Assembly (NCBI GenBank): GCA_902626365.1 | Contig: CACOFE010000003.1 | Span: forward strand, 1 to 64,000 | Length of the DNA stretch: 64,000 nt | Reading direction: 5' to 3' | Source: an uncultured Bacteroidota bacterium | GTDB taxonomy: Bacteria; Bacteroidota; Bacteroidia; Flavobacteriales; Flavobacteriaceae | Part shown: one piece after another, positions 28,051-36,273 of the stretch | Position numbering within the stretch: the first letter of the stretch is position 1 | Layout: each line of letters starts with the position of its first letter | Translations under genes and position numbers: made by a program | Notes under the pieces: model-generated | What the model was told of the DNA's origin: nothing | What the model saw: the letters and a program-made list of their open reading frames with translations, nothing else | Database searches by the model: none

Positions 28051-28878
28051 TTATTTTATTGTTGGTGGCCCAGATAAATACCAATTGGATTTTAAGAAAA
28101 TATCTGTCTGCAAAACTGTATCTACAAAATCATCACCCCTATTAAAGAATGCATGTTCAGCGCCTTCATACAAAATCAAATCACATCTACTGCCTATAGA
28201 CTCCATTCTTTTTTTATAGTTTTTGACCAATTCTACGGGAACTATTTTATCTTCTGTTCCAGTCAATATAATTGTTGGTGGAGCACCTTTTTTCAAATTT
28301 TCATATGGCGAAGCATCCGATGGATTTTTTATCCATTGCCATTTTCGACCAAAATGCAAAACCGGATTATAAAGGATTAATAAGTTAGGCTTTGAGCTTA
28401 CACTTAAATCCTCATTGGGGTTTTCAAATAAATCAATATTTCCGGCTACAGCAGCCAAATGCCCCCCCGCAGATCCACCTGCAGCAGCTATTAGATTTGG
28501 ATTAACAGAAAATAATTTAGCATTTGATCTTATAAATCTGATTGCTGATTTTGCATCTTCCATAGCCTCAATTGGGCTTGTTCCATGTTTATTCCTTATT
28601 CTATATTCAACGGAAAATGCAACCATTCCTCTTGATGCAAAATATATTGATTGTCTTTCGAATTGTTTATAATCTCCTGAGTTCCAACCTCCCCCATGAA
28701 AAAAAACGATGCAACTATAAGTTTGAGATTTATTAAAATCAACTGGCTTATAAACAAATAGATTAAGGTCTGCTTGATCTGTTGATTTATAAAGCACCCT
28801 TTCAGGGCTAATTTGAGAAAAGATTAAATTAAAAAAGAATAAAAAAAGTGTAACTAAAGAAAAATTAAATTTCTGCAT
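28051..28878 (-). CDS. Exported alpha/beta hydrolase, possible acetyl-xylan or feruloyl esterase
   Basis: 275 aa with a signal peptide (to about LIFSQ). HSL/BD-FAE-type features: oxyanion HGGGW (61-65), nucleophile GGSAGG (Ser136), Asp210 in GTEDKIVPVE and His242 in GAEHAFFN. Related carbohydrate esterases remove acetyl or aromatic groups from xylan. Its position at the head of the sulfatase/xylanase region supports an esterase that strips xylan decorations, but the specificity is inferred. 11 bp separate it from the sulfatase gene upstream on the same strand. Confidence 0.75.
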   Translation of the reverse strand: MQKFNFSLVTLFLFFFNLIFSQISPERVLYKSTDQADLNLFVYKPVDFNKSQTYSCIVFFHGGGWNSGDYKQFERQSIYFASRGMVAFSVEYRIRNKHGTSPIEAMEDAKSAIRFIRSNAKLFSVNPNLIAAAGGSAGGHLAAVAGNIDLFENPNEDLSVSSKPNLLILYNPVLHFGRKWQWIKNPSDASPYENLKKGAPPTIILTGTEDKIVPVELVKNYKKRMESIGSRCDLILYEGAEHAFFNRGDDFVDTVLQTDIFLKSNWYLSGPPTIK

Positions 28879-28889
28879 AAAGTTTGAAT

Positions 28890-30794
28890 TTACTTTCTAA
28901 GTTCATTCATTTTTTCTCTTTCTAATTCACTGATTCTTTCAAATTGTTTCTTTGTGAATTTACTCAAAAGTTGTTGCGAAATCATTGAAAAAGTTTCTTT
29001 ATAAATCGCTTCAATTTCATCATTTGAAAGACCCTTGGAAGATGTAAGCTCATTGTTTCTAGCATACTTATCATAAAGAGTTTCTTGTAAAAATTTAGCT
29101 TGATTTTTATTCATCTGCATTTCAGCAGCTACATATCTACTTATGACTTTTGATCGTTCATTTGCCCATTTATTATTTGGTGCTGCTTTTATATATTGTT
29201 TGGTTACTTTATTATTGACTGGCTCAGGCTCATTAACAATTTGGGTGTTAAAAAATCTAGCTGCTAAAGTTTGAAATGTAGTCTTGATTCTTTGTTGTTC
29301 AGGGTAATTAATTATATTGTCCGTTTCAAGAGGGTCATTGTCATAATCATATAATTCTTCAGCAAATATGTCTTCAATATATATAGGTTCAGTACTCTTT
29401 TTATTTTTTACCCATACGGTATATCGATGTCTTTTAGTTCTAAAACTATAGCCCATAATATTTCCATGTCTTGGATATTGACTGACGGCAAATATTTTTG
29501 AAGTTGTTTGTTCTCCCATTATTTGAGACCTTAAACTTATTCCGTCAAGAACCTCTGGAATTTCTAATTCTGCCAAGTCACAAAGTGTCGGAAATACATC
29601 GATAAATTCAGTTGGAGAATTTACACTTACTGTTTTTTTAATTCTTGGATCTTTTATTAATAATGGTGATCTAGTTGATTGCTCAAAATTTGTGTGTTTA
29701 GTCCACATACTATGATCACCTAGGTGAAAACCATGATCACCCCATAAAACGATAATTGTATTTTTATCTAAGCCTTTTTCTTTTAATTTGGCAATAACTT
29801 TACCTATTTGTGCATCAATATAACTTGTTGCTGCATAATAACCATGAATTAATTTTCTTTGAATATCATCTGGGAGAATTAAAAGACCTTCATCATTTTC
29901 TATATATTCAATTCCAGGAGCTTTATATGTATTTATTTCCCATCCACCTTTATAAGCAATATCAACGGGGTTTTTTGACTTGGTTTGAAACTCTGCTAAT
30001 TGAACTTCTTCCTCTTTATATAAATTCCAATATTTAGTAGGCGCATTAAAAGGCAAGTGAGGTCTTAAAAAACCAACGGCTAGAAAAAATGGTTTTGTAG
30101 TATCCATTTGGTCCAATAATTCAACTGCTCTATTTGCGATTGCACCATCCATATACGCACCGTCAGGAACATCAGCATTTTCATACGGAGGCTTAAATCT
30201 ATCTGACTCGTACTTATTCAAGTTATTAACCCCTTTATCAATAGCCTCTTGTCTAAGCTTTGCTCTTACAGCTCTATTCTCTTTGCCTTGATAAAAGCCC
30301 CCAGATGGAAAACTATATCCATCGGAAAATGTTAATTGATTTTGAGTTACAAAAGGAACAGACCATGACCTTCTGTCTCTCCCACCGTCAACCGCTCTTG
30401 GGTCATAAATTTTTCCAACGCCAATTGTCTGATATCCGTTATTTTTAAAATGTTCAGGTAGTGTAAGAACCTCTGGGTTCACATCTCTCATCTTTGTTTT
30501 CAGATCCCAAACTTTTGTTTTATCAGGTCTTAGGCCAGTCAAAAAGCTGACCCTTGAAGCAGCGCAAATAGCAAGTTGATTTTGATTATTTAAAAAAACT
30601 GTTGCATCTTTTGAAAGTTCATCAATATTTGGTGTTACTGCAAACTCATCACCAAAGCTGCCAATACTGGGTTTTAAATCATCTACTGAAATAAATAAAA
30701 TATTTGGTTTCTGATTTTCTTGAGAATAGAAAGTAGTTAAAGTTGTTAGAAAAAAGCAAAAGACTAATGATTTTAAGAAATTCATAGCATTCAT
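28890..30794 (-). CDS. Sulfatase (iduronate-2-sulfatase-like) with C-terminal helical extension
   Basis: 634 aa; signal peptide to about TTFYSQ (the Met at residue 4 is an equally good start). Metal ligands are in FISVDDLKP and the formylglycine site is CAASR (Cys77), followed by SFLTGLRPDKTK. LPEHFKNNGYQTIGVGKIY, FFLAVGFLRPHLPF and WGDHGFHLGDHSMWTKHTNFEQ place it with S1_7-type iduronate-2-sulfatase-like enzymes. The catalytic domain ends near residue 500. The last ~110 residues form an unusual helical tail containing two Gln-bearing repeats (NKNQAKFLQE and FTKKQFERI), reminiscent of Spy/LTxxQ proteins. Probably periplasmic. Confidence 0.88.
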   Translation of the reverse strand: MNAMNFLKSLVFCFFLTTLTTFYSQENQKPNILFISVDDLKPSIGSFGDEFAVTPNIDELSKDATVFLNNQNQLAICAASRVSFLTGLRPDKTKVWDLKTKMRDVNPEVLTLPEHFKNNGYQTIGVGKIYDPRAVDGGRDRRSWSVPFVTQNQLTFSDGYSFPSGGFYQGKENRAVRAKLRQEAIDKGVNNLNKYESDRFKPPYENADVPDGAYMDGAIANRAVELLDQMDTTKPFFLAVGFLRPHLPFNAPTKYWNLYKEEEVQLAEFQTKSKNPVDIAYKGGWEINTYKAPGIEYIENDEGLLILPDDIQRKLIHGYYAATSYIDAQIGKVIAKLKEKGLDKNTIIVLWGDHGFHLGDHSMWTKHTNFEQSTRSPLLIKDPRIKKTVSVNSPTEFIDVFPTLCDLAELEIPEVLDGISLRSQIMGEQTTSKIFAVSQYPRHGNIMGYSFRTKRHRYTVWVKNKKSTEPIYIEDIFAEELYDYDNDPLETDNIINYPEQQRIKTTFQTLAARFFNTQIVNEPEPVNNKVTKQYIKAAPNNKWANERSKVISRYVAAEMQMNKNQAKFLQETLYDKYARNNELTSSKGLSNDEIEAIYKETFSMISQQLLSKFTKKQFERISELEREKMNELRK

Positions 30795-30795
30795 T

Positions 30796-31188
30796 TTATT
30801 TTTGAATTATTCTAAGTATTAAAATTGCTAGTTTAGAAACTGAAAAAGTAAAAAGTCCAAATAGAGGGGATAATAAAGCTACTTTTAGGCCTCCTGCAAT
30901 TATTGCTGGCTCAGCTGCTCCGCTTGCTTCAAGAACATCAAAAGCAGATATTAATCCTAAAAAAGCTCCCATTACTCCAAAAGCTAAGCCTAAAGTACCA
31001 CTATCACTTATGTGTTTAAGAATTTTTTTTGAAACTTCTTTATCCGTTTTGATTTTTAAAATAGATTTTACTGTAAAAAATATTGACATCAATAAACAGA
31101 TAAGAATTAGAGACATAAATAGTGATCCCCCTTCTAAAAATCTATCAAATAATGTAATTCCTAATATTGTTGTAATTATTGTCATCAT
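30796..31188 (-). CDS. MotA/TolQ/ExbB-like membrane protein without partner genes
   Basis: 130 aa with three hydrophobic helices. The GTLGLAFGVMGAFLGLISAFDVLEASGAAEPAIIAGGLKVALLSPLFGL segment is close to the core of TolQ/ExbB/MotA proton-channel proteins (a 'GL.GTV.G...AF' pattern). It is shorter than true ExbB and no ExbD/TolR is next to it. It lies 1 bp upstream of the sulfatase gene on the same strand. A proton-channel role is inferred from similarity only. Confidence 0.65.
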   Translation of the reverse strand: MMTIITTILGITLFDRFLEGGSLFMSLILICLLMSIFFTVKSILKIKTDKEVSKKILKHISDSGTLGLAFGVMGAFLGLISAFDVLEASGAAEPAIIAGGLKVALLSPLFGLFTFSVSKLAILILRIIQK

Positions 31189-31264
31189 TTTTTAATTTAC
31201 TATTTACTAAATATCAATAAAAATTAATAATTATCATAACTTTATTTAAGGTGAAAAAGTAAAT

Positions 31265-32473
31265 ATGAAAGGAATAATAACTCGTGCTTTATGCGTCATT
31301 GTTATAATGTCATTAGATATACAATCCCAGAATTATAATAAAGATGCTTTTCTTAAAGATTATTCACGAGATTTAATTATTACGACTCAGGTAAGAGGTG
31401 AGAGAAATAAAGCAATTTTACGCGGTACTGAAGCAGAAAAAAACAGGGAGTTTGTTTTAAAAAATTATACTGGAATACAGCCATCAATATACCCAGCGTG
31501 GGATGGAGGATTTTGGCCAAAGAAAAAACCAAATTCATTAAAGGATTTTAAAATAGAAACAAAATATTTTGATGAATTAGTTAACTGGGGAATAGAAAAT
31601 GAATTTCATATAATGCATCATTGTTTGATTTTTCCAAACAAATATTTTCCAGCATGGTTTTCAAAAACAAATTACAATGCAGAAGAGCTAGAGTATATTA
31701 TTGAGCTGTTTGTGTCTAATGTTTTGAATGCTAATGATAACAAAAACAAAGTTGATGTATTCAATGTAATAAATGAAATTTTTGCAATGGGTAAATCTGG
31801 AAAATATAGAGTTTCTGGAAACGAAAAAGAGGATTGTAAATGGATGGATATGGGTTTTGAAAAAGATATGTCAGGACTTGAGGGAGAACAAAAAATTAAT
31901 GACGAACATCCAATATTTGTGAGAAAAGTTTTTGATGTGGCATCTGATTTAACTAATGCAAAATTGGAAATCAGAGATTTTAATATTGCTTTTGGAGGAA
32001 AAAAAGCCGATGGAGTTTACCAATTAATTAAGCATTTAAAAAATACTGGAGTTAGAGTTGATGCTGTTGGTTTTCAATGTCATTTAAATGCTGGATTAAA
32101 TTACAACTATGAGAATTTGAGAAAAAATATCTTACGATTTATTGATTTAGGTGTTGAGGTTTATATAACCGAGCTTGACGTGGGTCTAAATCTTTGGGGG
32201 CAAGGGGGGAATCATAAAAAAGTTTCAGATGTTATAAAGTCAGAGGATGACTGGAAATGGTTTTTTGATGAACAAAATAAAATATATTATAACCTTGTTA
32301 AAACAGCAAAAGAAGCTGGTGTAAAAATAATTAGCGACTGGGGATTTAGAGATGACATTCCATATGGAGGATGGAGAAAAGATCAAAAGGCGTGGATGGT
32401 AAATAAAGATTATTCTAGAAAAGGAGCATATTATGCTGTTTTAAAAGCATTATATGATGCAGAAAAAAATTAG
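31265..32473 (+). CDS. Divergent GH10 family protein
   Basis: 402 aa with a signal peptide. The GH10 barrel is supported by DVFNVINEIFAMG (acid/base Glu), RVDAVGFQCHLNAGLNY, VEVYITELDVGL (nucleophile Glu) and SDWGFRDDIPYG near the end. The very conserved 'H.L.WH.Q' strand is changed to MHHCLIFPNKYFPAWF and 'WDVVNEA' to FNVINEI, so the -1/-2 subsites should differ from ordinary xylanases. It may act on an unusual (mixed-linkage or sulfated) xylan, or be specialised for short products. It is divergent from the ExbB-like/sulfatase pair. Confidence 0.75.
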   Translation: MKGIITRALCVIVIMSLDIQSQNYNKDAFLKDYSRDLIITTQVRGERNKAILRGTEAEKNREFVLKNYTGIQPSIYPAWDGGFWPKKKPNSLKDFKIETKYFDELVNWGIENEFHIMHHCLIFPNKYFPAWFSKTNYNAEELEYIIELFVSNVLNANDNKNKVDVFNVINEIFAMGKSGKYRVSGNEKEDCKWMDMGFEKDMSGLEGEQKINDEHPIFVRKVFDVASDLTNAKLEIRDFNIAFGGKKADGVYQLIKHLKNTGVRVDAVGFQCHLNAGLNYNYENLRKNILRFIDLGVEVYITELDVGLNLWGQGGNHKKVSDVIKSEDDWKWFFDEQNKIYYNLVKTAKEAGVKIISDWGFRDDIPYGGWRKDQKAWMVNKDYSRKGAYYAVLKALYDAEKN

Positions 32474-32591
32474 AAAATTCATTTATGTGAATCATTTTAT
32501 ACTGCACATTTCCTGAAAAGGGTTCTACAATATCAAAATTGTACTTTTTTTCAAAGAATTCAAGTGTTTTATTTTGAAGATTTTTTTTCAT
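32415..32591 (-). pseudogene. Possible gene remnant or short ORF (58 aa) after the cytosolic GH43
   Basis: An ATG 9 bp after the GH43 stop opens a 58-codon frame. The first ~33 residues (KTLEFFEKKYNFDIVEPF) look protein-like, then the frame runs into the antisense of the GH10 3' end, overlapping it by 59 bp. This would fit a gene truncated when the GH10 segment arrived, but chance coding cannot be excluded. Confidence 0.25.
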
Positions 32592-32600
32592 AATAAAAAG

Positions 32601-33641
32601 TCAATTTTGCCCGTATGGTTCTAAGGTTTTAATATTGCCATCTTTATCATACTTAATCTCAGCAATTTTTACTGATCTCAAATGGGTAACCCCTTTTGAA
32701 AGTGAGGAGTCATGATAAAATAAGTACCACTTTCCTTTAAATTCACATATAGAATGATGTGACGTCCAACCTACTACTGGATTTAAAATTCTTCCTTTAT
32801 AAGTGAATGGCCCATAAGGATTATCTCCTATGGCATAGCATATAAAATGGGTGTCGCCGGTTGAATAAGAGAAATAATATTTGCCATTATATTTGTGAAG
32901 CCAAGCAGCTTCAAAAAATCTTCTGTCATTGTCTCCAGCCAAAAGTAACTTTCCGTTTTCATCTAATATTTGAACCTCCTTTGGTTTTTCACAAAACTCT
33001 AATAAATCATCCGACATCTTAGCAACTAAAGGCATTAGGGCGGTTTCATTGTCATTAGGTAGAAATGCTGTAGGGCTTTCAGGCTGATTTCCGTTGAAAA
33101 CTCCTGTTCGCCATCTTTGTAATTGACCTCCCCAAATTCCACCATAATACATATAGTATGATCCGTCATCATCTTTAAATACTGCAGGATCAATTGAATA
33201 ACTGCCTTTGATTGGTTCATCTTGTGGAATAAATGGACCATAAGGTTTATCACCTATAGCAACGCCAATTCTAAAAATTCCATCATAATCTTTGGCAGGA
33301 AAAAAGAGATAGAACTTTCCATCTTTTTCATTAGCATCGGGGGCCCACATTTGTCTTTCAGCCCATTTAACATCATCAACATGAAGAGCCATTCCATGGT
33401 CGGTAATATGACCACCAATATTATCCATTGAAAGAACATGATAATCCTCCATTGCAAAATGACTGCCCAAATCATCAAAAGCATCACCCGTATCAATGTC
33501 ATGAGACGGATAAATATAAATTTTCTCGCCAAAAACATGTGCCGAAGGATCAGCAGTATATAAGTGAGTTACAATTGGTTTAGAAATTGCTCTTTTGTTT
33601 AAGTCTTCAAAATCTATATGATCTATACTTTCTTCAGGCAT
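32601..33641 (-). CDS. Cytosolic GH43 beta-xylosidase / arabinofuranosidase
   Basis: 346 aa with no signal peptide, so intracellular. GH43 motifs: YTADPSAHVF (base Asp), SYSIDPAVFKDDDG (second Asp), RRFFEAAWLHKYNGKYYFSYS (acid Glu). The sequence pattern suits GH43_1-type beta-xylosidases. It is 11 bp downstream of the GPH transporter, which fits uptake of xylo-oligosaccharides followed by cleavage to xylose inside the cell. Confidence 0.88.
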   Translation of the reverse strand: MPEESIDHIDFEDLNKRAISKPIVTHLYTADPSAHVFGEKIYIYPSHDIDTGDAFDDLGSHFAMEDYHVLSMDNIGGHITDHGMALHVDDVKWAERQMWAPDANEKDGKFYLFFPAKDYDGIFRIGVAIGDKPYGPFIPQDEPIKGSYSIDPAVFKDDDGSYYMYYGGIWGGQLQRWRTGVFNGNQPESPTAFLPNDNETALMPLVAKMSDDLLEFCEKPKEVQILDENGKLLLAGDNDRRFFEAAWLHKYNGKYYFSYSTGDTHFICYAIGDNPYGPFTYKGRILNPVVGWTSHHSICEFKGKWYLFYHDSSLSKGVTHLRSVKIAEIKYDKDGNIKTLEPYGQN

Positions 33642-33652
33642 AATAAATCGAA

Positions 33653-35086
33653 TTAATCCTTTCTTCTATTCAATAAATCTTGTTCAATTTTATCTTCAAG
33701 ATTCTTGTCAATGATATAAAATAACAGTAGTCCTGCTGCAAGTAAAAATGGTATTGATGGAAATACACTAACAAGCATTTTAGTTCCTAAAATCGCGGAT
33801 TCAGTTTGCTCACCAGCACTGTTGGGAATATATCCATAACTTGCTAATATAGATGCTACTAATGCACCCCCAATACTTAAGCCAAGCTTTAGGCCTACCA
33901 TCATTGCTGAAAAAATTATTGCTGTAGCTCTTCTATTGTTTTTCCACTCTGAATAATCTGCTACATCAGCAATCATAGCCCAGAGCAGTGGTATTGTTAT
34001 ACCATAAAAGAAACCATGAAATATCTGAGCTCCAAAAATCAAACTAATTGAATCAGGTGAAAGAATATAAAAGACTAAAATAAATAAGGTTGAAATAAAT
34101 AAAAAGACTGCAAATACATTTCTTTTGCCATACTTATCAGCTAACATTTTTGATAAACCAATTCCAATTATCATAAATATAATTCCACCTGCATTAAACA
34201 ATCCAAAGCCAGCAGAAACAGGATCATTCCCAAAAAAATTAATACCAATATTTGATAAAAAATCTATTATTGGAGAGATGAAATCACTCAAAGAATTTTT
34301 TGAAACATAGTTCTCAAAATAATAGACATATGCGCCCCCTTTCATAGCAAGGGTAGTGAACTGTAAAATGGTAACCGTTAGCATGATAACCCATGGAATA
34401 TTTTTTACTAAATCTTTCAAATCATCCGATAAACTAGATGATTGTTCAGGCTTAGGAACAATTCTTTCCTTAGTGGTTATGAATGTGATGAGTAATAAAA
34501 TAGTTCCTATTACAGCAAGCCATGTCATAGTTATTTCGATCCCAAGTGCTTTATCTCCATCACCAACATAATTTATAATAGGGAGCATGAAAACCTGAAC
34601 AAAGAATTGGGCAAACATTACAGCAACAAACCTATAAGCTGAAATACTATTTCTCTCTTTCATGTCGCCGGTAATTACTCCACTTAATGCCGAGTACGGA
34701 AGATTGCTTCCAGCATATAATAACAATAATAATGTGTAGGTAACTACAGCATAAATAACTTTGCCACTGTATGAAAAGTCAGGCGTAGTAAATGCTAGTA
34801 AGGATGTAATACCTAAAGGTACCGCAGTCCATAATATCCAGGGTCTAAACTTTCCCCATTTACTATTTGTTCTATCAGCTAATGCCCCAACTATTGGGTT
34901 AAAAGCAAAAGCAGCAACAGTTCCAACGGTAAATATAATTTTAGTTGCATCATCAGCATTTAATCCATAAATATCAGTGTAGAAATATGCTAAGTATGTG
35001 ATTAAAGTTTGGAATACAAGATTAGCTGATAAGTCTCCAAGACTATATCCAATTTTTTCTTTTATAGAAAGTGGTTGTGTTATCAT
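33653..35086 (-). CDS. GPH-family (MelB-like) symporter, probable xyloside importer
   Basis: 477 aa with 12 predicted helices. KIGYSLGDLSANLVFQT and GALADRTNSKWGKFRPWILW are signature motifs of glycoside-pentoside-hexuronide:cation symporters, as in XynT/XylP/MelB. GITIPLLWAMIADVADYSEWKN is the second family motif. Placed between a secreted GH10 (3 bp gap) and an intracellular GH43 (11 bp gap), it most likely imports xylobiose or longer xylosides with H+ or Na+. Confidence 0.9.
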   Translation of the reverse strand: MITQPLSIKEKIGYSLGDLSANLVFQTLITYLAYFYTDIYGLNADDATKIIFTVGTVAAFAFNPIVGALADRTNSKWGKFRPWILWTAVPLGITSLLAFTTPDFSYSGKVIYAVVTYTLLLLLYAGSNLPYSALSGVITGDMKERNSISAYRFVAVMFAQFFVQVFMLPIINYVGDGDKALGIEITMTWLAVIGTILLLITFITTKERIVPKPEQSSSLSDDLKDLVKNIPWVIMLTVTILQFTTLAMKGGAYVYYFENYVSKNSLSDFISPIIDFLSNIGINFFGNDPVSAGFGLFNAGGIIFMIIGIGLSKMLADKYGKRNVFAVFLFISTLFILVFYILSPDSISLIFGAQIFHGFFYGITIPLLWAMIADVADYSEWKNNRRATAIIFSAMMVGLKLGLSIGGALVASILASYGYIPNSAGEQTESAILGTKMLVSVFPSIPFLLAAGLLLFYIIDKNLEDKIEQDLLNRRKD

Positions 35087-35089
35087 ATA

Positions 35090-36202
35090 TTATTTAATAT
35101 TTGAAAGATCAATCTCAAGTAGCTCAAAATATGCAGGCTTCTTATTGTAGACTCTATCGAATAATAAGGGGTAGTCTGTTCTGCCTCTAATAGGATTTTC
35201 ATTTCTCCACGTATACTTATCGGTAGTTCCCCAAAAAGTTACCCTGCTAATTTTATCATGATGTTTCAGAAATAGCTCAAAAATCTCTTTATATCTATTG
35301 GTTAATTTTTTCTGGATATTGTGAGGTATTCCCGATTGATATGGATCCCATTTTTTATCACCTTCAAATTTTTTAAATTCTTCTCTTGCAATTCCCGCCA
35401 ACTCATATGGGTTTGGTATTACCGTTATGTCAAGTTCAGTTATCATTACATCAACTCCAGTGGCTGCTAGATCAACAATTGTTTCTTCAATTTCTTTAAT
35501 GCTTGGAAAGTGAAGATCCCAATGAGCTTGGATTCCAACAGCATCAATTCTAATTCCTTTTTCTTTTAAAGAATTAATGATTTTAATTGCACCCTTTCTC
35601 TTTTTTGGTTTCCAAAGATTATAATCATTATAGGCAAGTTCAACATTTGGATCAGAATCATTTGCATATTGAAATGCTTTTTCAATGTAATCATCCCCAA
35701 TCATTTCAAGAAATACAGTCTCTCTCAAAGTTCCATCATCATTTAAGGCTTCGTTTACAACATCCCACATGTCAACTTTTCCTTTGAATCTTGTAACTAG
35801 TTGGAATATGTGATTTTTTAAATGTAGATTGAATTTAGCTTTGTCGTTAATTTCCGAAACATACTCAGGAACTTGATTGTGCCAAACTAAGGCATGGCCC
35901 AACAAATACATGTCATTATCTTTAGCAAAATCTGTAATTTTCTGAGCATTTGAAAATGTAAACTTTGAATACTCTGGATGAGAGTGCATCCACTTCATTG
36001 AATTTTCTGGAGTTACAGAACTAAAATCTTCAGAAACAATTTTTAAAATCTTTTCGTCTTTATCGATAATTTGATAATCCTCCTGATTAATAGTTGCTCC
36101 AATTAAAAAGTAATCTGCAAATTTTTCTTTTAAACTTTCTTTTTCTTGTGAATAAGCAAAGAAAGGTATAGAAGCAAAGAGAAAAATAAATATCTTTTTC
36201 AT
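35090..36202 (-). CDS. GH10 endo-beta-1,4-xylanase
   Basis: 370 aa with a signal peptide (to about FFAYSQ). All standard GH10 motifs are present: GHALVWHNQVPEYV, VDMWDVVNEALNDDG (acid/base Glu), RIDAVGIQAHWDLHFPS, VMITELDITVIP (nucleophile Glu) and VTFWGTTDKYTWR. No CBM or sorting domain, so probably periplasmic or outer-membrane associated. It starts the GH10-GPH-GH43 group after a terminator-like hairpin. Confidence 0.95.
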   Translation of the reverse strand: MKKIFIFLFASIPFFAYSQEKESLKEKFADYFLIGATINQEDYQIIDKDEKILKIVSEDFSSVTPENSMKWMHSHPEYSKFTFSNAQKITDFAKDNDMYLLGHALVWHNQVPEYVSEINDKAKFNLHLKNHIFQLVTRFKGKVDMWDVVNEALNDDGTLRETVFLEMIGDDYIEKAFQYANDSDPNVELAYNDYNLWKPKKRKGAIKIINSLKEKGIRIDAVGIQAHWDLHFPSIKEIEETIVDLAATGVDVMITELDITVIPNPYELAGIAREEFKKFEGDKKWDPYQSGIPHNIQKKLTNRYKEIFELFLKHHDKISRVTFWGTTDKYTWRNENPIRGRTDYPLLFDRVYNKKPAYFELLEIDLSNIK

Positions 36203-36223
36203 AGTGGTTTAAATTATTTAAAA

Positions 36224-36251
36224 AATGCCAGATAAAAATTTATCTGGCATT
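36224..36251 (-). terminator. Terminator-like hairpin inside the PUL
   Basis: Inverted repeat AATGCCAGATAAA / TTTATCTGGCATT. Read on the minus strand it is followed by a T-rich run, as in intrinsic terminators. It lies between the T9SS binding-protein gene and the GH10 gene, so it may lower or end transcription before the GH10-GPH-GH43 group. Confidence 0.75.
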
Positions 36252-36273
36252 CTTTATTTATAGGCTTAATAAA

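Noticed and set aside
33035-33538. Minus-strand ORFs of 72 and 94 aa
   Set aside because: Out-of-frame shadows of the cytosolic GH43 gene.
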